Notes under the pieces: model-generated
Told to the model about the DNA's origin: nothing
What the model saw: the letters and a program-made list of their open reading frames with translations, nothing else
Database searches by the model: none
Shown here: positions 34,371 to 45,498 of the stretch, in pieces
Numbering within the stretch: position 1 is the first letter of the stretch
Layout of the letters: each line of letters starts with the position of its first letter
Position numbers and translations under genes: made by a program
NCBI GenBank assembly: GCA_033725935.1
Contig: MU867082.1
Location: 6,465 to 70,464, forward strand
Direction of reading: 5' to 3'
Length of the DNA: 64,000 bases
DNA from: Cladorrhinum sp. PSN259
Lineage: Eukaryota > Ascomycota > Sordariomycetes > Sordariales > Podosporaceae

Positions 34371-36811
34371 GTTTACTTGGCATAGGAAAACATCACTCAT
34401 GAATCCTTTGGCCACCTCTTGCCTCGAATAGCAGCAAAACATCTCAACCACGGCCGAAGGCTGACGACGACATTGTTGATAGATTTTGAGAATGTATGGG
34501 TAACACACAAAGCTATGATGGTGAAGGAGAGGAGAGCGAACAGAGGAGACAGCGACAACTTAGGTTTAACAGTAGGAGCGCAATAATCACACCACGTACT
34601 TTTTGACTCGAGTAAGGCAAATGTAAATTGTGCAGCCGAGGGAGCGGGATTATTTCCATCTTCCGCTTCTGGGTAAGAAGGGCGGGATCCGGCTCTTGCG
34701 CCTGTCGAGGCCCACTGAAGTGACTGAATAAGGCATTCACATGACAGAGAAGCTGACACTACCTACCCGCAGAAGCGCACGTGTAAACAGAGGGACGAAA
34801 GTCATCGTCGCCATGGCCCAACTGAGCCTCGCCGCCCGCATCATCCGATCTAAAACGTGGCCTACATGTTTCGAACTCAAAAGTCGTTCATCCATTCAAT
34901 AATCTATCAGTGCCGTTTTCCGCGGGTGGCAGTGTTATCGGCAAGTTTTTCCATGTGGGATCAGGTTACTGGTTGTTTGCTAGGTAGGCTTCTTGGAGCA
35001 CTGCCGGTTGTGCGTGTCTGCCTTGGAGAGAGTGAGCGAACTAGAGCGAGGCAGCTGGGAGCCAAAGATTGCGCAAGGCAACCGGGAAGGTTGAGCTGGG
35101 TGGATGGAAATTGGGTCTCACCATGGAACCGATGAGCAAAACCCCCACCCACACCAGCTCGACTTGGGCTCCGCAGCCATGCGTTCCCCAGAAACCAATC
35201 GATGGGTTTACTGTTATGCAAGGGACAGAGGACGTTATTACATAGGTCAGGCAAGAAGGCAGACAAAAAGGCTCATGAGGCCGCGGGTGCGCGAACCACT
35301 CACTGAAGCAGAGGGGAAAAGAGGTGTGGTAGTAGGCGCAGTAGACCAATATCACGGCCCAATGATTTGTCTTTTCTCCTCACCTTGACCACTCATACAG
35401 GCTTATCACGAAATCGTTCTGCATACACAAAAGGCAACCTTGGGGCTGCACAGAAGAGGGAAAAGGTGTGCCGGATGAGACATTGATCGAATCAGATGTG
35501 CGTCTCTTGTGGTTGGAGAGCCTGGAGGGTTTCGGCCAATCTATTGCAAGTGATTTGCGGGGAACGGCCTGCTGTGCTACCAATGCACCCCATCGTCGAT
35601 ATTGCTCAGCCGCACTCGACATCGTCATCACGAGGCTGCAGGTGAAGGTCCATGTATCCCGCTTCAGATCTTAACAATACCTTGGTCAAGTTTATTCTCT
35701 TAGTCAAAACCCGGGCGCTACCGGTGGACCTTTTTACTCTGAATTGGCCAGTACTGCTTCAGCACACCATCACTGGCATTGGGCAATGATCGATCGCCTT
35801 GCTTTTTTCTCCTTCCGAATCACTGTTACACCTGAGAGCGTTTCTCATTGATTGCGACGGATTGCCTTCCAGTAAGCCCTGCCAAGGCTGTTTATTCCCA
35901 AGAAGGAAAAACGAAAGACGGGTTGGGGTGGTGTCGGTTCCTTTGTCTCTTCACCGAATACGCTTAATCCTCACCTTATCACCGAACCAAGTGTTCGCAA
36001 TGCTTTCTGAATCCTGCTATTTCTTTCTCGAGTCCGCATCATCGATTTCTTTTCCAAATTCCCAAATCGCTCCCGAAATCGGCATGGCTGCGATAGTTGC
36101 GCACCCTTGCAGGAGTCGATGAGGCTCTTAGAGCAGCCACCGCCCAGCATCATTGATGGCATGGCCTTTGGGCAGAACTGCATCATCAGCGGGCTGTGGG
36201 GAGCGAGTCTGTCAGTCATTCTGTCTGTCAGTCTGTCTAGCAACCCCTCCCGTTGCGGTGTATAGCTTGGCCCTTCCTCCCGGGATGCTGGCGTGCTAAC
36301 ACATGGCATGTATAGCCGTGCATGCTTGGGTGATATGGGGTATCAAAGACTCTGCTCTGCGTGCATGCTGCATAACACCCCCTCCTTCTGATGGCGCCCG
36401 CCTCACCGTGGTGAAAGAGGTCCACATTATTTCGCTCTTTTGCTCCGATAGCCAAGTGGTCCGTGGTTGAAGCTGCGGCATGGTAGCTTCCAGCCTGGAA
36501 GATATATGGAACGGCAGTGTCCCATTGTGTTCCCCTCCTCCCTTCGACTGATAGCTTTACAAGAAGAAATCTATCTCGACTCAACCCCAGTATAGCCTAG
36601 TCATAACTTAACCTTGCCCTCAGCCCCATCTTATCTTTTTTTATTCTGATCTGCCTGGTAAGTCTCAACTGCAATCAATTGCTTGTAATAACCCCAACTC
36701 CTGAACAAGTACTGATGACAGTCATAAACAAATAGATACAACGGTGCTTTCTGTTACTGATACAGCCTCTCAAGCTACAAGCACGGCTCTGGCCACGATC
36801 TGACCATCGCC
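34371..36811. other. 2.4-kb stretch without a supported gene
   Basis: Contains the NOT3 3' region and the promoter of the zinc-finger gene. Open frames of 60-120 codons occur on both strands but overlap each other and show no domain or convincing codon pattern. No RNA gene recognised. Confidence 0.5.
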
Positions 36812-38210
36812 ATGGCTGGTTACCATACTTCATATGAGTACTATCAACAACAGAGTCCAGTCTATGACGGCCTGCCCTACCAGCAAGACAGCTGCAGCAA
36901 CTGGCCCGGTTCCCCATCTATGCAGAGAACCCGCTCCACGCATTCCCAAACCACCACCTACACTGTAGACAGCAACGATACAGCAGGCACTCAGTCTTCT
37001 GCCTATTACACCGACGTGTCTTCAGCTGACCTTGAGTCTCCAATAATGGAGGGAGCTTCCCACGAAGACTCTGCGATCGACTGGTATCAAGAATCGTCGT
37101 ACCCAGAGCCACAGGACGCAAGCCAACTCGTTATGGCCACCGGCTCCCAATACTACACAGACACCACTATGGACAGCCAAAACTCACCAGGGGTTCCAGA
37201 AGAACTGCAATTTCCCTCTGCCCAGCAAGCCTTTGATGGGCTCATTCCTGACATCGAGGAAGCGGCCAAGCAAGCAACAAGGACCGTCATGGCCCAAGCC
37301 ACGATTGGCCAGATGGCATCGTACGAAGCCACCTGGGTAATTAACTCCAAAGTCATTGATTCCCATCTCGGGTGGAACCAAGGACAGGATCAGAACTCGG
37401 CCTGTCGTGAGGCCGTGCAGGGCCTTCTCATCAATCACTTTCACCAGCTGTTCCACACCAACCCGTCTTACGATGAGGTCAACAAAGTCCTCCTGCAGGC
37501 TGCCTACCAGCTTTTGACACGACTGCAGGGACAAGAGATCAGCCAAATCTGCTACCTTGCCATCACTGCTGCTTTGGCGCAGCTGAGGCAGCAACTTGAT
37601 GACGGCTCGGGGGCGACGGCGTCAACTGCCGCGGTTGCGTCGTCTGGCTCTTCAACATCGTAAGTGAGCCTATATCCAGCAAAGCACCTCAACCTTTTGA
37701 TGATTTAAACAAAGCACTGACACTTCCTGCTCTCATAGACACGCTGAGAATCAATCCTACCACTATGAAAAACAATTTTACCCCTGCCGTTTCCCCAACT
37801 GCCATGCCAAGTCATTCTCCCGCTCGGCAGACCTCGAACGCCACTACAACATGGTCCACGTCGACGAGACCAAAAAGAGGAAGTTCGCCTGCGACTACAA
37901 GAGGTGCAGCCGACACGAGGTACCGTTCTTTAGGCAGGATCACTTCCGCGATCACTTGAGAAGTTATCACAAAGAAGATTTGCCCAGACGAAGCAAGAAG
38001 CCAGATGCTGCCTGGTGGCAAGGGCGGTCGAAATACGCCATGGAGAGCGGGTGGTGGCGGTGCAACAGGTGTCTTGTTGTGAGGGTCAACATTGAGCAGG
38101 ACGGGTTTACTTGTCCCAAGTGCGGGGCCAGTTGTGAGGTTGACAGGCAGAGGTTGAGGTTGGGGTTGCCTCAAGAAAGGGGCTCTCGTTCACCTGTTGA
38201 TAGATTGTGA
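36812..38210 (+). CDS. C2H2 zinc-finger protein
   Basis: Predicted nuclear DNA-binding protein of 439 residues from exons 36812-37659 and 37739-38210; the intron (GTAAGT...CATAG) splits a Ser codon and the frame closes. The N-terminal 110 residues are rich in Ser, Tyr, Gln and Thr. A central block (about 130-265, SAQQAFDGLIPDIEEAAKQA to ALAQLRQQL) looks like a conserved helical domain. The second exon has a C2H2 finger (CRFPNCHAKSFSRSADLERH-type), a second Cys/His unit (CDYKRCSRHEVPFFRQDHFRDHLRSYH) and a C-terminal CxxC pair (WRCNRC...FTCPKCGASC). Fingers of this kind recur in uncharacterised fungal regulators. I cannot name a target or pathway. Confidence 0.87.
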
Positions 38211-39166
38211 ACGATATCTTGATCCACGATCATTTCTCCCGGCATCGTCATCGCTTTTTTTTTCCCCGGACTATTCTGAGTGCGTCAACCTCGACACTAC
38301 CTATAGCGGCTTGTTCTTTCTGGCTGTGATCGATCATTTTGTTCGGTGGTCTTTGGGCTTGGGTCATGCATTCGATACCACACCTGTCATTTTTTGGTTT
38401 GATGGTGGCTGTCACTCCTTTTTCTTGTTGTTTCAACTTCTTCCAACCTCACTGGTCTACTCGTATGATGGGTGGGTGGCTGCCTTCTTTCGTCTGCCGG
38501 GGTTTTCCTCCCTTTCTTTCGCCGGCGTTCAGTTCAGGGTACTCCATCCTTTTTTTTCCCCGTCCCTGCTTATGGCTTGGTTGTTACTTCAGCTTGCTTA
38601 CAAGTTCGGCTTGGCTTGGGTTTGTTTTTACTTTGGCTTTCAGTTCACACGGGATACACAGCTACCTAAAAACTTTTCGCCAATACGGGTTCCTTTTAGC
38701 TTTGTTTTTTCTGTTTTTTTTTTCTTTCTTTTACGACGATCACCACTTTCACGTTTCATGAAATGGGTTGTGGATCTTTCCGTCGTCTAATTCCAGGAGT
38801 TACCTTGTTTCTTCTTTTTCTTTTTCTCTCTCTCTCTCTGCTTTAACCTTTTCAGGCTGAATTAATGGCCTATCTTGGATGGGGTCTGGATCTATGGTGG
38901 AGGAAAAGGCTCTCTGCGACGAGGGCCTGTTTTGGAGGAAAACACGTTTAATGGGAGAATGGACTGATGGATGGACAATCTCCATCTCTCCCTCCGCTTC
39001 CATTGGAGGTTATTAGCCACACGTCACATTGTGTTTGCTTGACCTCCCAGCCCAAGTCTATTGTCGATTTGGTGCTGTGTACACTTGCTACTTTTCCAAG
39101 TTTGTATATCACGTTCTGTACGTTATTTTGGGTCCAACATTGGGGTTTACTACAAAAAGTATTAAA

Positions 39167-39182
39167 GGGGGGGGGGGGGGGG
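39167..39182 (+). repeat. Poly-G homopolymer (16 G)
   Basis: An uninterrupted run of G in intergenic DNA. It could form a G-quadruplex on its own or with neighbouring G-rich sequence, and its length is prone to sequencing error. Confidence 0.9.
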
Positions 39183-40479
39183 CGTCGGGTGGATAGAAGG
39201 ATGGTTGGGGTTAAAGGCGGGCATGGTAAGGGGTGGGTCTCTGGGTTGGGGGGGATTAGTATTCGGTACCATTTCGGGAGTACCCATCTCGTATACATAG
39301 TGATGTAGTGACAACTGGTAGGCGTTTGAGCGTCATCGAGCATGATGGTGAGGGTGAATCTCAATCACATTCATTGCCCCTGGAGACGTCCAGCTTGTCA
39401 TCGTATTATTAATATTGAAAATGAATCCTTTGAGGAGCTTGAGGGGCCAAAGAGTGACTCGTGGAACGCGGCGGGTGGTGGAGACGAAGTGGCCTCGCAA
39501 CGGACCGACATGGGAAATATAACAATGACGACGATTCATTCAGGGTCCTCTCTCTTTCTATCCTTTGCCGCTGAAACAATGCATACTTGCAATCCCGAGT
39601 CGTGATTAGTATCCGACGATCTCGGGTAACCATATCCATCTACCTGTTTATATACAAAATAAATGATGCTGATTATGGTTTTTATCAATGAAAAGATAAG
39701 ATCTCATATATCCGGCGATATCCGCAGTCCAACACCGGGTCTCTTCCCAACCCAATTTGCGGTCTTTTTTTTGGGTCTTGCCCCGCAATTGAATTGCAGT
39801 TGCGTCCGGTTCCGTTGAAGACCAAGAGAAATAGGCAGGGGTTCATCGTGCATGTGGGGATGCAGATCCTTGTTCTTTCCTTCTTTTGCAGCACAACATG
39901 CCCCTCGTGCCCCGCTTTCTAGGGCAAGCGGGAAGAGTTTTACCCTTCCGATGTTGAGGCCCATGTTCTCAAGGTAAAAGATGCTGCGTCGATATCGGCG
40001 CTGGATTGAGGGATTGTGCAATATGAGAGGGGAATAGTGCGTGTGTCACTGTTACTGTAGGTGTGCGCAGGTGAAATAAAAGCCACGGCCGGTCCCTGCA
40101 TCTGCCGACATTGTACATAACCTACATCCTGCATCTTCGCTGTAGCTCCAAGTCCAGTCTGATATCTCGCCTCTCGCCGCTTTCGCCGTCGCCGTCATTG
40201 CCAATCCCTAGACTAAAGAGCACACGACTCGACTGCCGGGCTCTCCCAGCATCCATCCTATCCGCAGCTCCTCTGTGCCGGGCGCATTGCCGTGGCCCAC
40301 CCGACTTTGCTCGCGACGTCCAATCAAGTTGCAACCGCTCGTCCAGCGCTGTTGCTATACCCTCGGCTTAACGTCGCCGGTCTCATTTCCAATTGCAGCT
40401 CCGATCTTCCGACTGCTGTCACGGCGGGCCGGTCCGGGTTCTGAAGCGCGAGGCAGACATCTCCCTGCCTGACTAACCT

Positions 40480-40571
40480 TCCTCTTTCATCCCATCCCCC
40501 TCCGCTTGCCCCTCCCTCCTCGCCTTCGCACTTAGAACCCCTCCTTCTCCCCTCCCCTTTTCTTCTGAGCC
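40480..40571 (+). promoter_or_regulatory. Pyrimidine-rich leader of isocitrate dehydrogenase
   Basis: The bases just before the start codon are almost all C and T. CT-rich tracts at this place are a common core-promoter or transcription-start feature of highly expressed genes in filamentous fungi. The role here is inferred from position and composition. Confidence 0.5.
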
Positions 40572-42086
40572 ATGTCTTCCTTCGCATCCTCGGCCCTCCG
40601 TGCCTCAGTCCTCCGTCCTTCAACCTGCTCTCGTGCCGTCTTCTCCAACACCGTCCGCACCATTCCTGTCGCCGCCTCCCGCGCCGCTGCTGCTCCCGTC
40701 TACCTCTTCCAGAACTACAGACGCAACATGGCTTCCGCCGCCAAGATCAAGGTCAAGAACCCCGTCGTCGAGCTCGATGGCGATGAGATGACCCGTGTCA
40801 TCTGGAAGGACATCAAGGACAAGTTCATCTACCCCTTCCTCGATATCGACCTCAAGTACTACGATCTCGGCCTCGAGTACCGTGACGAGACCAACGACCA
40901 GGTCACCATCGATGCCGCCGAGGCCATCAAGAAGTACTCGGTCGGTGTCAAGTGCGCCACTATCACCCCCGATGAGGCCCGTGTTGAGGAGTTCAAGCTC
41001 AAGCAGAGTATGTGGTAACTTCGTAATAAAGGTATTGAAAAAGGACGTAGTGCTAAACTTAAAAAGTGTGGCTTTCGCCCAACGGAACCATCCGCAACGC
41101 TCTTGGCGGTACCGTCTTCCGTGAGCCCATTGTGATCGACCGCGTCCCCCGTCTGGTTCCCGGATGGAAGAAGCCCATCATCATTGGTCGCCATGCCTTC
41201 GGTGACCAATACCGCGCCAAGGACTTTGTTGCCCCCGGCCCCGGCAAGCTCAGCATGGTCTACACCCCCGAGGGTGGCCAGCCCCAGGAGATCGAGGTCT
41301 ACCAGTTCAAGAACGGCGGTGGTGTTGCTCAGACTCAGTACAACACTGACGAGTCCATCACCGGCTTCGCCCACGCCTCTTTCAAGCTCGCTCTTGACAA
41401 GGGTCTTCCCCTCTACATGTCCACCAAGAACACCATTCTCAAGAAGTACGATGGTCGTTTCAAGGACATCTTCCAGAACCTGTACGACACCCAGTACAAG
41501 GAGGCTTTCGAGGCCAAGAAGATCTGGTATGAGCACCGTCTCATCGACGACATGGTCGCCCAGATGATCAAGAGCGCTGGTGGCTACATCATGGCTCTCA
41601 AGAGTGAGTTATTATGTTCCGGGTTACGCAGAAGTGAGGGGCTAACCGAGACTCTTTTCAGACTACGATGGTGATGTCCAGTCCGACATTGTCGCTCAGG
41701 GCTTCGGTTCCCTCGGCCTCATGACATCCGTCCTCATCACCCCCGACGGCAAGACCTTCGAGTCCGAGGCCGCCCACGGCACTGTCACCCGCCACTACCG
41801 CGAGCACCAGAAGGGCCGTGAGACCTCCACCAACCCAATTGCCTCCATCTTCGCCTGGACTCGCGGTCTTGTTCAGCGTGGCAAGCTCGACGAGACTCCC
41901 GAGGTCGTTGCCTTCGCTGAGGCTCTCGAGAAGGCTTGCATTGACACCGTCGACATTGATGGTATCATGACCAAGGACCTTGCCCTCGCCTGCGGCAAGA
42001 CAGCCCGTGAGGACTATGTCACCACCAGCGAGTACATGTCTGCCGTTGAGAGAAGACTTAAGCAGAGCCTCAAGGAGAAGCTCTAA
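40572..42086 (+). CDS. IDP1: NADP-dependent isocitrate dehydrogenase
   Basis: Oxidises isocitrate to 2-oxoglutarate and makes NADPH. Protein of 465 residues from exons 40572-41007, 41067-41603 and 41662-42086; all joins keep the frame (KQMWLSPNG; LKNYDGDVQSD). The first 52 residues are Ser/Ala/Arg-rich without acidic residues, a typical mitochondrial presequence. The mature enzyme begins near KIKVKNPVVELDGDEMTRV. Other family blocks are NGTIRNALGGTVFREPI, MSTKNTILKKYDGRFKDIF, WYEHRLIDDMVAQ and SEAAHGTVTRHYREHQKG. A second in-frame ATG at 40728 sits exactly at the presequence boundary (NMASAAKIK), so a shorter transcript could give a cytosolic form, as is known for some fungal enzymes of this type. 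Codon use is strongly C-ending, as in highly expressed genes. Confidence 0.97.
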
Positions 42087-43722
42087 ATGTAACAAGTCCT
42101 TGCGCCAACGTGACGGACAAAACTGACCCGCCACTTCGATTTTTGCTGCTGCTGGCCATGGCCGCTATAAAGCAAACGAAGTTATACTGAACGAAAGCGC
42201 GAAAAAGGAAAAAAAAGGAGAAGCGAAGACAGCTACGCAAAAGGACAATGTTCCTCTCGCTGTCGATCAAATACTAATGAGGGGAAGGAAGCCAAAAAAA
42301 ATTAAATAATTTGGTTCCGACTTCGAGGATTTCTAGGAAGAAAAACGGGAAACGAAGGATCTTATTTCGTCCAACTTCATGGACCCTTTTTTTCCTCATT
42401 TGCATCTTGCATCTGGCGTACAAAACGTGCATACCCGCCCCTCGCGTTTTTGTGGAGCCTCGATTTCACTTTGCATTGCGTGTGTTCTTTTAATATGGGA
42501 CACACACGCACATATCATCTACAGATAATCTCTGTATATTTGCGGGAGAAAGTTTTGGGAAGACCAACAGTATACCACAAACTTCTCTTGACTTGAATGT
42601 ATATAGATAGCAGGGCTCAGCAGCCCAATTTGACATATTTAAAGGCAATTGTTGAGGAGCATATGTTTTGAACTTTGAACAATGTGTATGATATCGATGA
42701 CCAATTTCGAGGCTGAACACTTTAAGAAGCGTGACACTGATATCGTATCTTTCGAGGAGCATACTTGACGTCCAAGAAGTTTGACATCAGTATGCCTTCT
42801 GGTAATTAGTCGACTTCTCATACACCCGTGTCATCTCCTTCGTTTTCGTGAATATGTGGGTTCATAACCGATCAAAGATATAAGGATGCAATCACAACAT
42901 GTTCAATAAAGTACGATTCATCCTTTCACTGAAATCCCTCTCTCATCAACACACACCACCACTCAATTTGATATCCAGAACTCAATGAAGCTGAAAAGCG
43001 GCCAAAAAAAAAAAAAAAAATAGCGGCACAAAAAGAGGGAGTAAAAAGAAGTGAAATAGGTTATCCAAAAGGGAGAGAGCAATAAAAGGAGTAAGTAATA
43101 TCAAAAGATGCAAAAATAGGTATGACAAAAGGGTCAATCAAGAGAGAGATAGGTAGGTAGGTATTTGAAGGGAGTTTTTTTTATTTTTTATTTTTTATTT
43201 TTTATTTTTTAAAAAAAGGTTATTTGTATGAAAGAGAATTTTTCACAAGTTGGCATAATAACAAGGTGTAAAATAAATATATGAGGGTGTAAGAGTATAT
43301 GTAACACAGCGATGAAAGGGGGGGAGGGGGGGGGGGGAGGAAAGATCAGTACAGCTATAGAAAGAAGAACATTAAATAGCAACGCCTTTGTCTTCGTATC
43401 TTCCCTGAGTGAGGTGCCCATCACAGTTATATATATAGAAAACTTTTAAAAACAACTTGATATCATACACATAATTTAGCAAAGTAAATAGAGTCTTGAG
43501 TCCGCTTCTTGCCACCCACTAAATTTCATCCTCTTACAACTCTCATGTCCGACACCGTTGAATGAAATCCCTAAAAAACAGACTCAGTATCAAACTGAGA
43601 AGTCTGCCCAATGCCCTGTCTGTCCATTTTGTATAAGCTGAAAAGAAAATCATCATGAATAATGTCTAGTAACACAAAAAGTCCAAGAAACCTGCCTCCT
43701 CTCAAACTTCCTCATCTCGACT
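42087..43722. other. Convergent spacer rich in homopolymers
   Basis: Between the stops of isocitrate dehydrogenase (+) and the Iec3-like gene (-). The central part is A/T-rich with stacked simple sequences: an A run at 43004-43020, a (TTTTTTA)n tract at about 43175-43210 running into an A run, and two G runs at 43318-43337. No gene seen. Confidence 0.65.
43004..43337. repeat. Cluster of A, T7-mer and G homopolymer tracts
   Basis: Within about 330 bases there are 17 A in a row, about five copies of a TTTTTTA heptamer that turn into an A run (so a T/A inverted repeat), and two G runs split by one A. The cluster lies where the two flanking transcripts converge. Confidence 0.9.
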
Positions 43723-44984
43723 CTAATCATCCCTCATGACTGAATCCCCACCACCACTCTTCCTAATACCGCCCTTCTTTCCAGTCGGCACCGGCGTCCC
43801 CTCAAGGCCTCCTTCGCTCTTCCTCTTAGTCTTCTTCGCAGGCCTACTACTTCCCCCCTTTGGTCTATAACCCGGATCATCATCCCCCACCCCCCTCTTC
43901 CTTTTCACTGCGCCGAGTTTACTAGCGCCAGCCGTAGGCGTAGCAGTACCCCCTTCATAAGCTGTATCCTCATCATCATCTTGTTCCGCCCTTGCAGCAG
44001 CAGCAGCAGCAGCAGCCAGGCTTGCTCTACTGCCCCCTGCTCCTCCTCGCTTGCTTCCTCCTCTACCTCCTCCCGTCCCTGATGCGCCGCCACGACTTGA
44101 AGATGACTTATCGCCCTTAACGCTACGACGCGCCGCAGCGCCTGTTGGGACTGGGGTAGAGACACCGCCTGCTTCGTCGCCTTCTTTGTCTTGATGTTCC
44201 CCGTCTTGCAGAAAAGTCTTGGGCGCGTGTTTGCGCAACCAATTGTAGACTGATACCGGATTCCGTAACGCAAAGTCGCGCGAGGAATCCTTAGGCGTGT
44301 TTTCATCTGGATGCGCCAAGGGAGCCATAGTGGGAAGGTCGTTGGGGAGGTTTAGTTTATTGTCTAGCTCGTAGAGGTAATTGTCGATGTCGTCTGCGGT
44401 GAGGAATGACGGTGGGTTGGAAGAGCCCTGCAATGGGTCGGCTGGGGAGTCGCGGCCTATTTTCAGCTCGGCGAGCAGGTTAGGGAACTTCTCGGGGGAG
44501 GACTCGAATGTGACATGGGGAACGGTTGAGAGAAGAGTTTTGTATGATTTCGCGGGAGCGACGGCGCCGTGTGGAGGAGTGGATGGTGGGATGAGGTCGT
44601 CATCCTCATCGGAGGCGGGTGAGTCGGCGGCGAGGTCGAATCGCTTTTCGGGTGGTATTTGGGAGGATGAGTTAAGCTCCAGGAGGAGGTCAAGTAGACG
44701 GCTTTGTGATTGGTGTTAGTTTGATGAACACAGATTGTAAGCGAGTGGTGCGCGGAGGCTTACTCCTTCTGAATTGCCAGTCTTCGCGCAGTTGCGAGCG
44801 CCTTTTGCTCCAGCTTATGCAAGTTATCATTCTCCTGCATTTTCTCATCAAAGACCACGCGCATCTTGCGATACTTCTTCTTCCATGATCGGTATGATGG
44901 CTTCATTTTGAGGTCTGCGTCGGCGCTGTTGTCATCCTCGTCCTTGACGTCGACGTCAGCTCGCTTGCGCGATTCGACATCCAT
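43723..44984 (-). CDS. Iec3-like subunit of the INO80 chromatin-remodelling complex
   Basis: Predicted nuclear protein of 399 residues from exons 44984-44764 and 44701-43723, joined through an intron with GTAAGC donor and CTAAC branch point. The N-terminus carries the Iec3-type block MKPSYRSWKKKYRKMRVVF followed by a helical stretch (EQKALATARRLAIQKDRLLDLLLELN). A Ser/Pro/Asp-rich middle and a conserved-looking segment (DDIDNYLYELDNKL; FALRNPVSVYNWLRKHAP) follow. The C-terminal 180 residues are basic and low in complexity, with Gly/Ser/Arg runs and a run of nine Ala. The family assignment rests mainly on the N-terminal block; the C-terminal tail is the part most likely to differ between species. 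Confidence 0.8.
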
Positions 44985-45498
44985 TGTATTATTTGCAAGA
45001 GATGACGATGATGCTTTCGAGATTGAGAATCGTGGTGTTGGGGGATTCGGAATGCGGTTGCAGCTGATTATCTTGGTTGAGGCCGGCGTTCGGTGGCTTT
45101 GTGGTGGCGTGTGGGAAGACAGCCCTGAAAGATTGATGGAAGGGAAAAGGTTTGGTGTTGCAGCAGCTCCTGCCGAAGCAATTCAACGACGCCTCCGTGT
45201 CTGGAGTTCTGCGCTTCGCCGGTTGGGAGCTTTCGATGGCGCGTTTTTGGCTGCGGAAGCCAGACCCCTGTGGACTGGCTTATTCCAGGGAGAATTTAGT
45301 ATCTATACTTAGCGGCTACGCAAACTGCACCGCAGCAAAAAGTATCGAGTACTTGCCCCGATCCATGGCCCGATCCCAGCCAATCAGCACCATCCACTCC
45401 GTAACATTTTTGGAATTCTCACCAACTTCATATTGAGGGGTGCACATTCCCATTAAACACCAAAAGAAAAATTCTAATTCATATATACACACAATTAC
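44985..45498. promoter_or_regulatory. 514-bp head-to-head promoter (Iec3-like / MYG1)
   Basis: Short divergent intergenic region between the start codons of the Iec3-like gene (-) and MYG1 (+). It must carry both promoters, so the two genes may share control elements. No specific motif is claimed. Confidence 0.5.

Larger units (their letters stand above)
38211..40571. other. 2.4-kb stretch without a supported gene
   Basis: Holds the 3' region of the zinc-finger gene and the promoter of isocitrate dehydrogenase. It is notably T-rich on the plus strand from 38211 to 38870, including a CT repeat at about 38807-38841. A 197-codon open frame at 38197-38790 consists mostly of Phe/Leu/Ser codons created by that T-richness and is not accepted as a gene. 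A G homopolymer lies at 39167-39182. Confidence 0.55.

Noticed and set aside
38197..38790. 197-codon hydrophobic open frame after the zinc-finger gene
   Set aside because: Its Phe/Leu/Ser content is explained by the T-rich 3' region, and its start overlaps the end of the zinc-finger coding sequence.
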